Source: Pseudomonas frederiksbergensis
GTDB taxonomy: Bacteria > Pseudomonadota > Gammaproteobacteria > Pseudomonadales > Pseudomonadaceae
Length of the DNA: 64,000 bases
Direction: 5' to 3'
NCBI RefSeq assembly: GCF_900105495.1
Contig: NZ_FNTF01000002.1
Coordinates: 5,014,501-5,078,500, forward strand
The translations under genes and the position numbers were made by a program. Of this stretch, positions 48,771 through 62,678 are shown in pieces (position 1 is the first letter of the stretch; every line of letters starts with the position of its first letter). The notes under the pieces were generated by a model that was not told where the DNA came from, searched no databases, and worked only from the letters and a program-made list of their open reading frames with translations.

Positions 48771-51041
48771 TCAGGCCATTTCAGCCGTGGTCTCGAAGTC
48801 GAAGGTCAGCTCGCCGTCCTTGAGATCGATGTGAACCACACCACCATGGTCGGCCAGTTCGCCAAAGAGGATCTCTTCCGCCAGTGGACGCTTGATCTTG
48901 TCCTGAATCAAACGCGCCATTGGTCGAGCACCCATTGCCGAGTCGTAGCCACCCGCTGCCAGCCAGCTGCGCGCCGCGTCCGTCACTTCCAGCTGTACGC
49001 GCTTGTCTTCCAGCTGCGCCTGAAGCTCGGTAAGGAACTTGTCCACCACGCTTTTGATGACCTCATGGCTGAGGCGACCAAACTGGATAATGGTGTCCAG
49101 ACGGTTACGGAACTCTGGCGTGAAGCTCTTCTTGATCACTTCCATCGCATCGGACGAGTGGTCCTGATGGGTGAAACCGATCGAAGCGCGAGCCGCGGTT
49201 TCGGCACCGGCGTTGGTCGTCATGATGACGATCACGTTACGGAAGTCCGCCTTGCGCCCGTTGTTATCGGTCAGCGTACCGTGATCCATGACCTGCAGCA
49301 GCAGGTTGAAGACTTCCGGATGCGCCTTCTCGATCTCATCGAGCAACAGCACACAGTGAGGCTGCTTGGTGATGGCTTCAGTCAACAGACCGCCCTGATC
49401 GAACCCGACATAGCCTGGAGGCGCACCGATCAGACGCGATACGGTGTGGCGTTCCATGTACTCGGACATGTCGAAGCGAACCAACTCGATGCCCAATGCC
49501 TTGGCCAACTGACGCGCCGCTTCGGTTTTACCGACACCGGTAGGCCCTGCGAACAGGAACGAACCGACAGGCTTGTCAGGCGACTTGAGGCCGGCACGGG
49601 ACAGTTTGATCGCGGTCGACAGTGAGTCGATTGCGGCATCCTGGCCAAATACGGTCAGCTTCAGGTCACGCTCAAGGTTACGCAGCAGCTCTTTGTCGGA
49701 GCTGGTGACGTGCTTAGGCGGAATCCGCGCGATTTTCGCGACGATGTCCTCGACCTGAGGCACTTCGATGCGCTTCACTCGTTTCTCGATTGGCTGCAGG
49801 CGCTGGTAGGCGCCCGCCTCGTCGATGACGTCGATGGCCTTGTCCGGCATGTGCCGGTCATTGATATAGCGTGAGGCCAGTTCCGCCGCCGCACGCAACG
49901 CTTCATCGCTGTATTCGATGTTGTGATGCGCTTCGAAACGACCTTTCAGGCCGCGCAGGATACCAATGGTGTCTTCCACCGAAGGTTCCGACACGTCGAC
50001 CTTCTGGAAGCGCCGGGCCAACGCACGGTCCTTCTCGAAGATCCCGCGGAATTCCTGGAACGTGGTCGAGCCGATGCAACGGATATCACCCGACGACAGC
50101 AGCGGCTTGAGCAGGTTCGAGGCATCCATGACCCCACCGGACGCGGCACCCGCACCAATGATGGTGTGGATTTCGTCGATGAACAGGATCGCCTGAGGAC
50201 GTTTTTTCAGCTCATTGAGCAACGCCTTGAAGCGCTTCTCGAAATCGCCGCGGTATTTGGTGCCGGCCAGCAAGGCCCCCAGATCGAGGGAATACACCAC
50301 GCTGTTGGCCAGCAGGTCTGGCACCTGGTTGTCGACAATGCGTTTGGCCAGGCCTTCGGCAATCGCGGTTTTACCCACGCCCGCCTCGCCCACCAGCAGC
50401 GGATTGTTTTTGCGACGACGCGCCAGGATCTGCGCGACGCGCTCGACTTCCAGCTCGCGGCCTACCAATGGATCGATTCGACCCTGGCGCGCGAGTTCGT
50501 TGAGGTTGCTGGCATAAGCATCCAGAGGATTGCCTGAAGAAGAAGACTCACCGCCCTCGTCGTCCTGCATATCTTGCTCACCTTCAGAGTGATCGCCATG
50601 CCCCGGCACTTTGGAAATGCCGTGTGCGATGTAGTTGACGACATCGATGCGCGCAACGCTCTGCTGTTTCAGCAGGAACACTGCCTGACTCTCTTGCTCA
50701 CTGAAGATCGCGACCAGTACGTTTGCGCCAGTCACTTCGCGTTTGCCCGAGCTCTGTACGTGAAAGACAGCACGTTGCAGAACACGCTGGAAGCCCAGGG
50801 TTGGCTGGGTCTCACGATCCTCGTCATGAACGGGGATCAATGGCGTGGTGGAGTCGATGAACTCCTGCAGATCGTGCTTGAGTTTGTCGAGGTTTGCGCC
50901 GCAGGCACGCAAAACGGTGGCGGCAGCCTCATTGTCCAATAGGGCCAGCAGGAGGTGTTCGACGGTCATGAATTCATGACGCTTCGAACGTGCCTCCTTG
51001 AAGGCAAGATTGAGGGTGACTTCGAGCTCGCGGTTTAACAT
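48771..51041 (-). CDS. clpA: ATP-dependent Clp protease ATP-binding subunit ClpA
   Basis: A 756-residue AAA+ unfoldase. The N-domain (MLNRELEVTLNLAFKEARSK) binds ClpS. D1 has Walker A NPLLVGEAGVGKTAIAEGLA and Walker B AILFIDEIHTIIGAGAASGG; D2 has FLFAGPTGVGKTEAARQLAK and CVLLLDEIEKAHPEVFNLLL. It threads substrates, including N-degron proteins, into ClpP. It is downstream of clpS by 31 bases, and both run toward the terminator at 48725. Confidence 0.97.
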   Translation of the reverse strand: MLNRELEVTLNLAFKEARSKRHEFMTVEHLLLALLDNEAAATVLRACGANLDKLKHDLQEFIDSTTPLIPVHDEDRETQPTLGFQRVLQRAVFHVQSSGKREVTGANVLVAIFSEQESQAVFLLKQQSVARIDVVNYIAHGISKVPGHGDHSEGEQDMQDDEGGESSSSGNPLDAYASNLNELARQGRIDPLVGRELEVERVAQILARRRKNNPLLVGEAGVGKTAIAEGLAKRIVDNQVPDLLANSVVYSLDLGALLAGTKYRGDFEKRFKALLNELKKRPQAILFIDEIHTIIGAGAASGGVMDASNLLKPLLSSGDIRCIGSTTFQEFRGIFEKDRALARRFQKVDVSEPSVEDTIGILRGLKGRFEAHHNIEYSDEALRAAAELASRYINDRHMPDKAIDVIDEAGAYQRLQPIEKRVKRIEVPQVEDIVAKIARIPPKHVTSSDKELLRNLERDLKLTVFGQDAAIDSLSTAIKLSRAGLKSPDKPVGSFLFAGPTGVGKTEAARQLAKALGIELVRFDMSEYMERHTVSRLIGAPPGYVGFDQGGLLTEAITKQPHCVLLLDEIEKAHPEVFNLLLQVMDHGTLTDNNGRKADFRNVIVIMTTNAGAETAARASIGFTHQDHSSDAMEVIKKSFTPEFRNRLDTIIQFGRLSHEVIKSVVDKFLTELQAQLEDKRVQLEVTDAARSWLAAGGYDSAMGARPMARLIQDKIKRPLAEEILFGELADHGGVVHIDLKDGELTFDFETTAEMA

Positions 51042-51071
51042 AGCTTCACCTCATACCCAAGTGGTCGGCGA

Positions 51072-51455
51072 TTAACCGTCCTTCTCGATTTCACAGAGTA
51101 GCGGATGCTGGCTTTCCCTGGCGTACTGGTTGACCTGCATGGCCTTAGTCTCGGCGATGTCGCGGGTAAACACTCCACATACTGCCCGTCCTTCTGTGTG
51201 GACGGCCAGCATGACCTTGGTCGCCAGCTCCCGATTCAGGTTAAAAAACACCTCGAGCACTTCGACGACGAAATCCATCGGTGTGTAGTCATCATTGAAC
51301 AAAACCACCTTGTACATCGGCGGCGCCTGTAAAGCAGGCTTTGCCTCCTGAACAGCAATGCCTGCGGAATCGTCGTCGTGAGTCCCCGGGTGATCTTTTT
51401 GGAGAGCCGGGCGATCCTGATTGAATGTTAGTCGAATCTGGCTGATTGCATGCAT
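51072..51455 (-). CDS. clpS: ATP-dependent Clp protease adaptor ClpS
   Basis: A 127-residue adaptor that delivers N-degron substrates (Leu, Phe, Trp, Tyr ends) to Clp[21 protein letters not shown] is the degron-binding signature with the ND-DYTPM motif; [20 protein letters not shown] and [10 protein letters not shown] complete it. The start at 51455 ([14 protein letters not shown]) matches the Pseudomonas protein. Same operon as clpA. Confidence 0.95.
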   Translation of the reverse strand: MHAISQIRLTFNQDRPALQKDHPGTHDDDSAGIAVQEAKPALQAPPMYKVVLFNDDYTPMDFVVEVLEVFFNLNRELATKVMLAVHTEGRAVCGVFTRDIAETKAMQVNQYARESQHPLLCEIEKDG

Positions 51456-51680
51456 GGAAAGAAAGGTTCGTCTGTTGTTCAAATACAGTGGTGGGGGCGG
51501 CTATGGACGATTTCAACTCCGACTGCCCGGTCACCTTGACTATCGGCAAAACGGTGTTACAACCAATAGAGCCCACAGTGGGTAAAAAAGGTCCGCGGAG
51601 TCAATCTTATTTCCAGGAAATGACTGCGGATGAACTGGATGATACTCCAGTGATGGAGTCTGTTGCAGAGGGATATGGGT

Positions 51681-51962
51681 ATGTCAGTCGGCAAGGTGAA
51701 ATGGTTCAACAATGCCAAGGGGTTCGGTTTCATTAACACCGATGCCAGAGAAGGTCGTGACGAAGACGGTCATCTTATTGATTTCTTTGCCCACTACTCG
51801 GCCATTGAGATGAACGGGTACAAGACGCTCAAGGCTGGGCAAGCTGTAAGTTTCGAGATTGTCCAGGGCCCCAAAGGGTTGCATGCCGTGAAGATTATGT
51901 CCGTCACGACCGAGAACGAGCAGGCCGCCCCTGCCCTCCAGCAAGAAACTGTATCGAGTTAA
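51681..51962 (+). CDS. cspD: Cold-shock-like protein CspD
   Basis: A 93-residue cold-shock domain protein. [18 protein letters not shown] is RNP1-bearing and [19 protein letters not shown] carries the RNP2 region; the tail is typical of CspD, which inhibits DNA replication in stationary cells in E. coli. The start at 51681 has GAGGG eight bases upstream. It is divergent from clpS and followed by a bidirectional terminator. Confidence 0.9.
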   Translation: MSVGKVKWFNNAKGFGFINTDAREGRDEDGHLIDFFAHYSAIEMNGYKTLKAGQAVSFEIVQGPKGLHAVKIMSVTTENEQAAPALQQETVSS

Positions 51963-51982
51963 TACAAACCGTCATCCAGTCA

Positions 51983-52012
51983 TAAAAAAAACCGCCCGAA
52001 GGCGGTTTTTTT
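51983..52012. terminator. Bidirectional terminator between cspD and icd
   Basis: The hairpin ACCGCC-CGAA-GGCGGT is flanked by eight A on the left and seven T on the right, so it can end both convergent transcripts. Confidence 0.93.
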
Positions 52013-52024
52013 ATACCTATTCGC

Positions 52025-53281
52025 TTACATGTGCGAAATCAGCGCATCACCAAACGCGGACGAAGACAGCAGTTTCGCGCCTTCCATCAGTCGTTCGAAG
52101 TCATAGGTCACGGTCTTGGCAGAGATCGCGCCGTTGGTGCCCTTGATGATCAGATCAGCCGCTTCGGTCCAGCCCATGTGACGCAGCATCATCTCTGCGG
52201 ACAGGATCAGGGAACCCGGGTTGACCTGGTCCTTGCCAGCGTACTTCGGCGCAGTACCGTGGGTCGCTTCGAACATCGCAATGGTGTCAGACAGGTTGGC
52301 GCCCGGTGCGATACCGATACCGCCCACTTCCGCCGCCAGGGCGTCGGAGAGGTAGTCGCCGTTCAGGTTCAGGGTCGCGATCACATCGTATTCGGCCGGA
52401 CGCAGCAGGATCTGCTGGAGCATGGCGTCGGCGATGGCATCCTTGACGATGACGTTCTTGCCGGTTTTCGGGTTTTTGAACTGCATCCACGGACCGCCAT
52501 CGAGCAGGGTCGCGCCGAACTCTTCAGCCGCCACTTCGTAGGCCCATTCCTTGAAGGCACCTTCGGTGAACTTCATGATGTTGCCTTTGTGCACGATGGT
52601 CAGCGAGTCGCGGTCATTGTCGACCACATACTGCAGGGCCTTGCGTGCCAGACGCTTGGTGCCTTGCAGCGAGACCGGCTTGATGCCGATACCGCAGTTT
52701 TCGTCGAAACGGATCTTGGTGACGCCCATTTCATCTTTAAGGAACTTGATGACTTTGGTCGCTTCCGGCGAACCGGCTTTCCACTCGATACCGGCGTAGA
52801 TGTCTTCCGAGTTCTCACGGAAGATCGTCATGTCGACGTCGCCTGGCTTCTTGACCGGGCTAGGCACGCCTTCGAACCAGCGCACTGGGCGCAGGCAGAC
52901 ATAAAGGTCGAGTTGCTGACGCAGGGCCACGTTCAGGGAACGGATGCCGCCACCGACCGGGGTGGTCAGAGGGCCCTTGATGGAAACCACGTAATCTTTG
53001 ACTGCGTCCAGGGTTTCCTGGGGCAGCCAGGTGTCCTGATCGTAAACCTGAGTCGCTTTCTCCCCGGCGTAGACTTCCATCCAGGAAATTTTGCGCTCGC
53101 CGCCGTAAGCCTTCTTAACAGCAGCATCGACAACCTTGATCATTACCGGGCTGATATCAACGCCAATACCATCGCCTTCGATGAAGGGGATGATCGGGTT
53201 GTTAGGAACATTGAGAGAATGGTCTGCGTTGACGGTGATTTTGTCGCCGACTGCTGGAACCTGAATCTTCTTGTATCCCAT
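52025..53281 (-). CDS. icd: Isocitrate dehydrogenase (NADP), dimeric type
   Basis: A 418-residue homodimeric enzyme that oxidatively decarboxylates isocitrate to 2-oxoglutarate. [20 protein letters not shown] starts the fold; [20 protein letters not shown] contains the phosphorylatable serine ([11 protein letters not shown]) that is the target of isocitrate dehydrogenase kinase/phosphatase in enteric bacteria. [20 protein letters not shown] holds the metal-binding aspartates. The start at 53281 (MGYKKIQVP) has the family N-terminus. It is divergent from idh. Confidence 0.97.
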   Translation of the reverse strand: MGYKKIQVPAVGDKITVNADHSLNVPNNPIIPFIEGDGIGVDISPVMIKVVDAAVKKAYGGERKISWMEVYAGEKATQVYDQDTWLPQETLDAVKDYVVSIKGPLTTPVGGGIRSLNVALRQQLDLYVCLRPVRWFEGVPSPVKKPGDVDMTIFRENSEDIYAGIEWKAGSPEATKVIKFLKDEMGVTKIRFDENCGIGIKPVSLQGTKRLARKALQYVVDNDRDSLTIVHKGNIMKFTEGAFKEWAYEVAAEEFGATLLDGGPWMQFKNPKTGKNVIVKDAIADAMLQQILLRPAEYDVIATLNLNGDYLSDALAAEVGGIGIAPGANLSDTIAMFEATHGTAPKYAGKDQVNPGSLILSAEMMLRHMGWTEAADLIIKGTNGAISAKTVTYDFERLMEGAKLLSSSAFGDALISHM

Positions 53282-56003
<2,722 letters not shown>

Positions 56004-56020
56004 GGTTGTAAGGGAACATC

Positions 56021-56049
56021 ACAAACCCCGGCCTCGTGCCGGGGTTTGT
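56021..56049 (+). terminator. Rho-independent terminator of idh
   Basis: The arms ACAAACCCCGGC and GCCGGGGTTTGT enclose CTCGT shortly after the idh stop, followed by G/T-rich sequence. Confidence 0.85.
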
Positions 56050-56089
56050 GTTTGTGGCGTTCATACATATTTATCTGTCAGAACCCGCC

Positions 56090-56183
56090 CCTGTGGGAGC
56101 TGGCTTGCCTGCGATAGCGGCTTATCATTCAACATTGATGTCGACTGACCCACCGCCATCGCAGGCAAGCCAGCTCCCACAGG
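56090..56183. repeat. Palindromic repeat pair, CCTGTGGGAGC family
   Basis: The 26-base arms 56090-56115 and 56158-56183 are exact reverse complements. The centre carries CATTCAACATTGATG and CGACTGACCC, closely like the centre of 42319-42412. It lies between idh and nudJ. Confidence 0.9.
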
Positions 56184-56216
56184 ATCGAGTTTCAACATTC
56201 AAATTGAGGAAGTCTT

Positions 56217-56663
56217 ATGGATTGGCTACCCCACATCACCGTCGCCACCATCGTCGAAGACAACGGCCGCTTCCTGATGGTCGAAGAATCCAAGCACGGA
56301 CGAACGGTGCTCAACCAGCCCGCCGGCCACCTCGACCCGGACGAAACCCTGATCGAAGCCGCCGTGCGCGAAACCCTCGAGGAAACCGGCTGGGACGTCG
56401 AGCCGACTGGCGTAGTGGGCATTTACCTCTACACCGCTCCGAGCAACGGCGTGACTTATCAGCGGGTCTGCTTCACCGCAAAACCGCTCAAACATCACCC
56501 CGACTATCAGCTGGACGACGGAATCGTCGGTGCAAAATGGCTGACGCGTGACGAACTGCTGGCACAGCGCGCAAACTGGCGCAGTGAGCTGATCATCCGC
56601 TGTATCGATGATTATCTGGACGGCCAACACTTCGGTCTCGAACTGATCCGCCCTTCTCTTTAG
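56217..56663 (+). CDS. nudJ: Nudix phosphatase NudJ
   Basis: A 148-residue Nudix hydrolase. The Nudix box runs from GHLDPDETLIEAAVRETLEE to TGWDVE (residues about 36-60) with the typical RETLEETG. MDWLPHITVATIVEDNGRFL is the family N-terminus. It hydrolyses nucleoside di- and triphosphates and HMP-PP. It sits 60 bases before mnmA, in the same order as nudJ-mnmA in many gamma-proteobacteria. Start at 56217. Confidence 0.92.
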   Translation: MDWLPHITVATIVEDNGRFLMVEESKHGRTVLNQPAGHLDPDETLIEAAVRETLEETGWDVEPTGVVGIYLYTAPSNGVTYQRVCFTAKPLKHHPDYQLDDGIVGAKWLTRDELLAQRANWRSELIIRCIDDYLDGQHFGLELIRPSL

Positions 56664-56722
56664 CCTTGCGGGCTTCGGCCTGTTAGAATCGCGTCCTTTT
56701 TCAAGACACTCATTGAATCCCT

Positions 56723-57868
56723 ATGCGTGATCCAGCCCCTTCTGACACACAAAAGAAGCGCGTCATTGTCGGCATGTCCGGCGGCGTGGACTCTTCCGTT
56801 TCCGCTCTCCTGCTGATCGAGCAGGGTTATGAGGTGGAAGGCCTGTTCATGAAGAACTGGGAAGAAGACGATGGAACGGAATACTGCACCGCCATGGATG
56901 ACCTGGCGGACGCTCAGGCCGTGTGCGACAAGATTGGCATCAAGCTGCACACCGCCAACTTCGCCGCCGAGTACTGGGACAACGTGTTCGAGCACTTCCT
57001 GGCCGAATACAAGGCCGGCCGCACGCCGAACCCGGACATCCTGTGCAACCGCGAGATCAAGTTCAAGGCGTTCCTCGACTACGCCATGATGCTCGGTGCC
57101 GACCTGATCGCCACCGGTCACTACGTGCGACGCCGCGATATCGATGGCCGTACCGAGCTGCTCAAGGGCCTGGACCCGAACAAGGACCAGAGCTACTTCC
57201 TGCACGCCGTGGGCGGCGAACAGATCGCCAAGACCCTGTTCCCGGTCGGCGAGCTGGAAAAACCCGAAGTGCGCGCGATTGCCGAGAAGCACGAACTCGC
57301 CACCGCGAAGAAAAAGGATTCCACCGGGATCTGCTTTATCGGCGAACGTCGCTTCAGCGATTTCCTCAAGCAATACCTGCCGGCCCAGCCGGGCGAGATC
57401 AAGACCACCGAAGGTGAAGTTATCGGCCGTCACCACGGCTTGATGTACCACACCATCGGCCAGCGTCAGGGCTTGGGCATTGGCGGTTTGAAAGACGCCA
57501 GTGACGAGCCGTGGTACGTGCTGATCAAAGACCTGGAGCACAACGAGCTGATCGTCGGCCAAGGCAATGATCACCCGTACTTGTTCTCCCGCGCCCTGCT
57601 CGCCTCGGACATCTATTGGGTCAACCCGATCGACCTGAGCGAACCGCGCCGCTTGACCGCCAAAGTCCGCTATCGCCAAAGCGACCAGCCGTGCACGCTG
57701 GAAAAAACCGCCACCGGCTACCGCGCGACCTTCGATGACCCGCAACGCGCGGTCACCCCAGGCCAGTCCGTGGTGTTCTACGACGGTGAAATCTGCCTCG
57801 GCGGCGGCGTGATCGAAATCGCGGAGCCGTGGACCAGCAAAGACACTCCTCAAGGCGAGCAGCAATGA
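56723..57868 (+). CDS. mnmA: tRNA-specific 2-thiouridylase MnmA
   Basis: A 381-residue enzyme that places sulfur on C2 of wobble uridine, receiving it from TusE. The PP-loop is [20 protein letters not shown] (SGGVDSS). Catalytic cysteines lie in [12 protein letters not shown] and [12 protein letters not shown], and [15 protein letters not shown] [13 protein letters not shown] is the tRNA-binding region. Its stop overlaps hflD by four bases. The tusDCBE genes that feed it are in the same window. Confidence 0.97.
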   Translation: MRDPAPSDTQKKRVIVGMSGGVDSSVSALLLIEQGYEVEGLFMKNWEEDDGTEYCTAMDDLADAQAVCDKIGIKLHTANFAAEYWDNVFEHFLAEYKAGRTPNPDILCNREIKFKAFLDYAMMLGADLIATGHYVRRRDIDGRTELLKGLDPNKDQSYFLHAVGGEQIAKTLFPVGELEKPEVRAIAEKHELATAKKKDSTGICFIGERRFSDFLKQYLPAQPGEIKTTEGEVIGRHHGLMYHTIGQRQGLGIGGLKDASDEPWYVLIKDLEHNELIVGQGNDHPYLFSRALLASDIYWVNPIDLSEPRRLTAKVRYRQSDQPCTLEKTATGYRATFDDPQRAVTPGQSVVFYDGEICLGGGVIEIAEPWTSKDTPQGEQQ

Positions 57869-58488
57869 GCCCGACTCAGGAGCAACTGACGGCACTGGGC
57901 GGCGTGTTCCTCGCTGCGGTGCTGGTCGACAAGATCGCCAAGACCGGCCAGACCACCGAAGCCGGCCTGACCTGCATGCTCGGCAGCCTGCTGATTCGCG
58001 ACCCCAAGGACACCCTGGAAGTCTATGGCGGCGACGACATCAATCTGCGTGAAGGTTACCGCGCATTGATTGGTGCGCTGGAACGCGACCCGAGCACCCT
58101 TCAGCGCGAACCGCTGCGCTATGCGCTGGCGATGCTCGGCCTGGAGCGTCAGCTGGCCAAGCGCAACGACATGCTGGACGAGATCGGCAAGCGTCTGCCG
58201 CAGATTCAATCCCAGGTCGAGCATTTCGGCCCGGCTCACGAAAACGTCATCGCAGCGTGCGGCGCCCTGTATCAGGACACCCTGAGCACCTTGCGCCAAC
58301 GCATTCAGGTCCACGGCGACATGCGTAACCTGCAGCAACCGAGCAACGCTTCGAAAATCCGCGCCCTGTTGCTGGCCGGGATTCGATCGGCGCGCCTGTG
58401 GCGGCAGTTGGGCGGTCATCGCTGGCAGCTGGTGATCAGCCGTCGCAAGTTGCTGAAAGAGCTTTACCCGCTGATGCGCAACAGCTGA
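57865..58488 (+). CDS. hflD: High frequency lysogenization protein HflD homologue
   Basis: A 207-residue helical protein. [40 protein letters not shown] and [20 protein letters not shown] match HflD (YcfC), named from its effect on lambda lysogeny and conserved beside mnmA and purB. It is membrane-associated in E. coli; its cellular job is unclear. Translationally coupled to mnmA. Confidence 0.93.
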   Translation: MSPTQEQLTALGGVFLAAVLVDKIAKTGQTTEAGLTCMLGSLLIRDPKDTLEVYGGDDINLREGYRALIGALERDPSTLQREPLRYALAMLGLERQLAKRNDMLDEIGKRLPQIQSQVEHFGPAHENVIAACGALYQDTLSTLRQRIQVHGDMRNLQQPSNASKIRALLLAGIRSARLWRQLGGHRWQLVISRRKLLKELYPLMRNS

Positions 58489-58527
58489 ACCGCGCCCGCA
58501 AGACCTTTTGTAATTTGTAACGCGTAA

Positions 58528-59985
<1,458 letters not shown>

Positions 59986-60007
59986 TCGACCGCTTTACCC
60001 TTTTGAG

Positions 60008-60032
60008 ACGCCCGGCAGCGCCGGGCGTTTTT
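60008..60032 (+). terminator. Rho-independent terminator of purB
   Basis: The hairpin ACGCCCGGC-A-GCGCCGGGCGT is followed by TTTTTA, 23 bases after the purB stop. Confidence 0.9.
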
Positions 60033-60071
60033 ATTCCCGTCTGAAAAGTGCATTTTTTCAATAGGTTACAC

Positions 60072-61241
60072 ATGAATCCTGATATTCCTCTTCAACTTCT
60101 GGGCGGCATCACGGCGCGCGAATTCCTGCGCGACTACTGGCAGAAAAAACCGCTGCTGATCCGCCAGGCGATCCCTGATTTCGAAAGCCCGATCGACCCA
60201 GACGAACTGGCCGGCCTGGCGCTGGAAGAAGAAGTTGAATCGCGCCTGGTGATCGAACACGGCGAGCGTCCTTGGGAAATGCGTCGCGGCCCGTTTGCCG
60301 AAGACGAATTCAGCAAGTTGCCGGAAACCGAGTGGACCCTGCTGGTGCAAGCAGTCGACCAATTCGTGCCAGAAGTCAGCGAGCTGCTGGAAAACTTTCG
60401 CTTCCTGCCGAGCTGGCGCGTCGACGACGTGATGATCAGCTTCGCCGCCCCGGGTGGCAGCGTCGGTCCGCATTTCGATAACTACGATGTGTTCCTGCTG
60501 CAAGGTCACGGCAAGCGCAACTGGAAGATCGGCCAGATGTGCGACTCCGAGAGCAAGCTGCTGCCACACGCAGACCTGCGCATCCTCGCCGACTTCGAAG
60601 CCACCGATGAGTGGGTTCTGGAGCCGGGCGACATGCTCTACCTGCCGCCGCGCCTGGCCCATTGCGGCGTTGCGGTGGATGACTGCATGACCTACTCGGT
60701 CGGCTTCCGCGCCCCGAGCGCCTCTGAAGTGCTGACTCACTTCACCGACTTCCTCAGCCAGTTCCTGACCGATGAAGAGCGCTACACCGATGCCGACGCC
60801 CTGCCGGCGGTCGATCCACACCAGATTCAGCACGACGCCCTTGATCGCCTGAAAGCTTTGCTGGCCGAGCACATGAGCGACGAGCGCCTGCTGCTGACCT
60901 GGTTCGGCCAGTACATGACCGAGCCGCGCTACCCGGAACTGATCGTCGGCCCGGAAGAAGTCGAAGAAGAAGACTTTATCGCCAGCCTGGAACAAGGCGC
61001 TGTGCTGATCCGCAACCCGAGCGCGCGCATGGCCTGGTCCGAAGTCGATGACGACCTGCTGCTGTTCGCCAGCGGCCAGAGCCGTTACCTGCCGGGCAAA
61101 CTGCGCGAACTGCTGAAATTGATCTGCGCTGCCGACGCCCTGCACACCGATAACCTCGGTGACTGGCTGAGCGACGAAGACGGCCGCGGCCTGCTGTGCG
61201 AGCTGGTCAAGCAAGGAAGCCTGGGGTTTGCTGATGAATAA
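60072..61241 (+). CDS. roxA: Ribosomal protein uL16 3-hydroxylase RoxA (YcfD)
   Basis: A 389-residue JmjC-fold 2-oxoglutarate/iron oxygenase that hydroxylates an arginine of ribosomal protein L16. MISFAAPGGSVGPHFDNYDV contains the HxD iron ligands and LPPRLAHCGVAVDDC the distal histidine. The C-terminal winged helix (LLLTWFGQYMTEPRYPEL) is the dimerisation part. Start at 60072 (MNPDIPLQLLGG). Coupled to the following GNAT gene by overlap. Confidence 0.93.
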   Translation: MNPDIPLQLLGGITAREFLRDYWQKKPLLIRQAIPDFESPIDPDELAGLALEEEVESRLVIEHGERPWEMRRGPFAEDEFSKLPETEWTLLVQAVDQFVPEVSELLENFRFLPSWRVDDVMISFAAPGGSVGPHFDNYDVFLLQGHGKRNWKIGQMCDSESKLLPHADLRILADFEATDEWVLEPGDMLYLPPRLAHCGVAVDDCMTYSVGFRAPSASEVLTHFTDFLSQFLTDEERYTDADALPAVDPHQIQHDALDRLKALLAEHMSDERLLLTWFGQYMTEPRYPELIVGPEEVEEEDFIASLEQGAVLIRNPSARMAWSEVDDDLLLFASGQSRYLPGKLRELLKLICAADALHTDNLGDWLSDEDGRGLLCELVKQGSLGFADE

Positions 61242-61659
61242 AATTCACGTACGTGTCGCAGACTGGCAAAAGGACAACGCCGAGATCCGGCGCATTCGTG
61301 AGACGGTGTTCATCGCCGAGCAATCCGTTCCACCCGAGCTGGAATGGGATGCTGATGACGCAACAGCTGTGCATTTTCTGGCATTTGAAGGCGATTTCCC
61401 GATTGGCACCGCCCGCCTCCTGCCTGACGGCCACGTCGGCCGGGTGTCGGTGCTGAAAGACTGGCGCGGCTTGAAAGTCGGCGATGCGCTGATGCAAGCG
61501 GTGATCGGTGAAGCCGAAAAGCGCGGACTGAAGCAGCAAATGTTGAGCGCACAGGTACAGGCCACGGCGTTCTATGAGCGCCTGGGCTTCAGCCTGGTCA
61601 GTGAGGAATTCCTGGAAGCCGGGATTCCGCATGTGGACATGGTGCGGCATTCGGTCTGA
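61234..61659 (+). CDS. GNAT family N-acetyltransferase
   Basis: A 141-residue acetyltransferase of the ElaA/YjcF-like group. IRRIRETVFIAEQSVPPELE and EWDADDATAVHFLAFEG are the usual N-terminus; GRVSVLKDWRGLKVGDALMQ is motif A (acetyl-CoA) and ATAFYERLGFSLVSEEFLEA motif B. The ATG at 61234 overlaps the roxA stop by eight bases, so the pair is cotranslated. Acceptor unknown. Confidence 0.86.
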   Translation: MNKIHVRVADWQKDNAEIRRIRETVFIAEQSVPPELEWDADDATAVHFLAFEGDFPIGTARLLPDGHVGRVSVLKDWRGLKVGDALMQAVIGEAEKRGLKQQMLSAQVQATAFYERLGFSLVSEEFLEAGIPHVDMVRHSV

Positions 61660-61671
61660 CACCCTGCCACC

Positions 61672-61702
61672 GATCGTTCCCACGCTCCGCGTGGGAACGA
61701 TC
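61672..61702. repeat. Single GATCGTTCCCACGC palindrome
   Basis: A 31-base palindrome with 13-base arms (GATCGTTCCCACG and its complement), the single-unit form of the repeat at 34073 and 37753. Confidence 0.85.
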
Positions 61703-61736
61703 ACGCCCCGTCATTCTCGGATGCCGGGGCGTTTTG
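61703..61736 (+). terminator. Terminator after the roxA/GNAT pair
   Basis: The arms ACGCCCCG (61703-61710) and CGGGGCGT (61725-61732) are followed by TTTTG, just past the repeat. Confidence 0.7.
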
Positions 61737-61815
61737 CTGTCTACGATTCAACTTGCCCCACTCCAGGCCGACAAACTGGCAATATCACCACTTCAAGATG
61801 TCGGAGATAACGGAT

Positions 61816-62577
61816 ATGTCCCTACGCACCCTGCTCACCACGCTGCTGATGGCCTGCAGTTTTTCGGCCATGGCGGCCACCGAGATCGTGCCACTGAACT
61901 ACCGCACCAGTGCCGACATGCTGCCGATGGCCCAGGATTTCATTGGCAAGGAAGGCCAGGTCAGCGCCTACGGCAACCAACTGATCGTCAATGCCGATCA
62001 GCGCAAGATCGACGAACTTAAAGCCCTTATCGCCCAACTCGACACCCAACCCAAGCGCCTGCTGATCACTGTCGACACCAACGAAAACAACTTCCAGGGC
62101 GATCAGGGTTACTCGGTCAATGGCGCCAAACCGAGCCAGACTCGCATCATCAATCACAGTACCGACAGCCGTGACGGCGGGATTCAGCAGGTCCAGGCCA
62201 GCGAAGGGACGCCGGCACTGATCCAGGCCGGCCAGAGCGTTCCGCTCACCAGCACACAGACCGATTCCTACGGCGATCTGCGCAGCCAGACCGAATACCG
62301 CAACGTCACTCAAGGTTTCTATGTCACTGCCAGCGTCACCGGCGACATCGTTCACCTGGCGATCAGCACCAATCGTGACCGAATGAGCCAGGAACGTCCC
62401 GATGTAGTGAATGTGCAAAGTACCGACACCACTGTCACGGGACGACTAGGTGAATGGATCACCCTGGCCGGTGTGAACCGCCAGACTCAAGCCGATAAAC
62501 AGGGTCAGACCCGCAGCTACTCGACTCAGGGCCGGGATGACATGACCCTGCGGGTGAAAGTCGATACTTTGGACTAA
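61816..62577 (+). CDS. Secretin N-domain-like exported protein
   Basis: A 253-residue protein with a signal peptide (MSLRTLLTTLLMACSFSAMA) and a secretin N1-type domain (TEIVPLNYRTSADMLPMAQD, LIVNADQRKIDELKALIAQL). The second part resembles a fragment of a secretin beta region (TPALIQAGQSVPLT, GFYVTASVTGDIVHLAIST) but the full pore and the S-domain are missing. So it may be a periplasmic adaptor or relic of a secretin. No other secretion genes are near. Confidence 0.68.
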   Translation: MSLRTLLTTLLMACSFSAMAATEIVPLNYRTSADMLPMAQDFIGKEGQVSAYGNQLIVNADQRKIDELKALIAQLDTQPKRLLITVDTNENNFQGDQGYSVNGAKPSQTRIINHSTDSRDGGIQQVQASEGTPALIQAGQSVPLTSTQTDSYGDLRSQTEYRNVTQGFYVTASVTGDIVHLAISTNRDRMSQERPDVVNVQSTDTTVTGRLGEWITLAGVNRQTQADKQGQTRSYSTQGRDDMTLRVKVDTLD

Positions 62578-62617
62578 TTCACCGAAAACTGACTGATTAG
62601 TCGTATTAGACCAAAGA

Positions 62618-62643
62618 TGTAGTGCCATAAAAAAAGCACTACA
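62618..62643 (+). promoter_or_regulatory. Candidate RccR-type operator upstream of aceA
   Basis: A perfect inverted repeat TGTAGTGC (62618-62625) / GCACTACA (62636-62643), 10 A/T-rich bases apart, sits just upstream of the -35 of a promoter leading to aceA. In P. fluorescens aceA is known to be controlled by RccR, an RpiR-family regulator; the match to its site is from memory and is inference. Confidence 0.55.
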
Positions 62644-62649
62644 AAACGT

Positions 62650-62678
62650 TTGACGATACAAAAAAGCAAAGGCATGAT
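62650..62678 (+). promoter_or_regulatory. aceA: Sigma-70-like promoter for aceA
   Basis: TTGACG (62650-62655) and CATGAT (62673-62678) are separated by 17 bases and fit -35/-10 elements. Transcription would begin near 62685, giving a leader of about 390 nt before the aceA ATG. The operator overlaps the upstream side. Confidence 0.5.
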
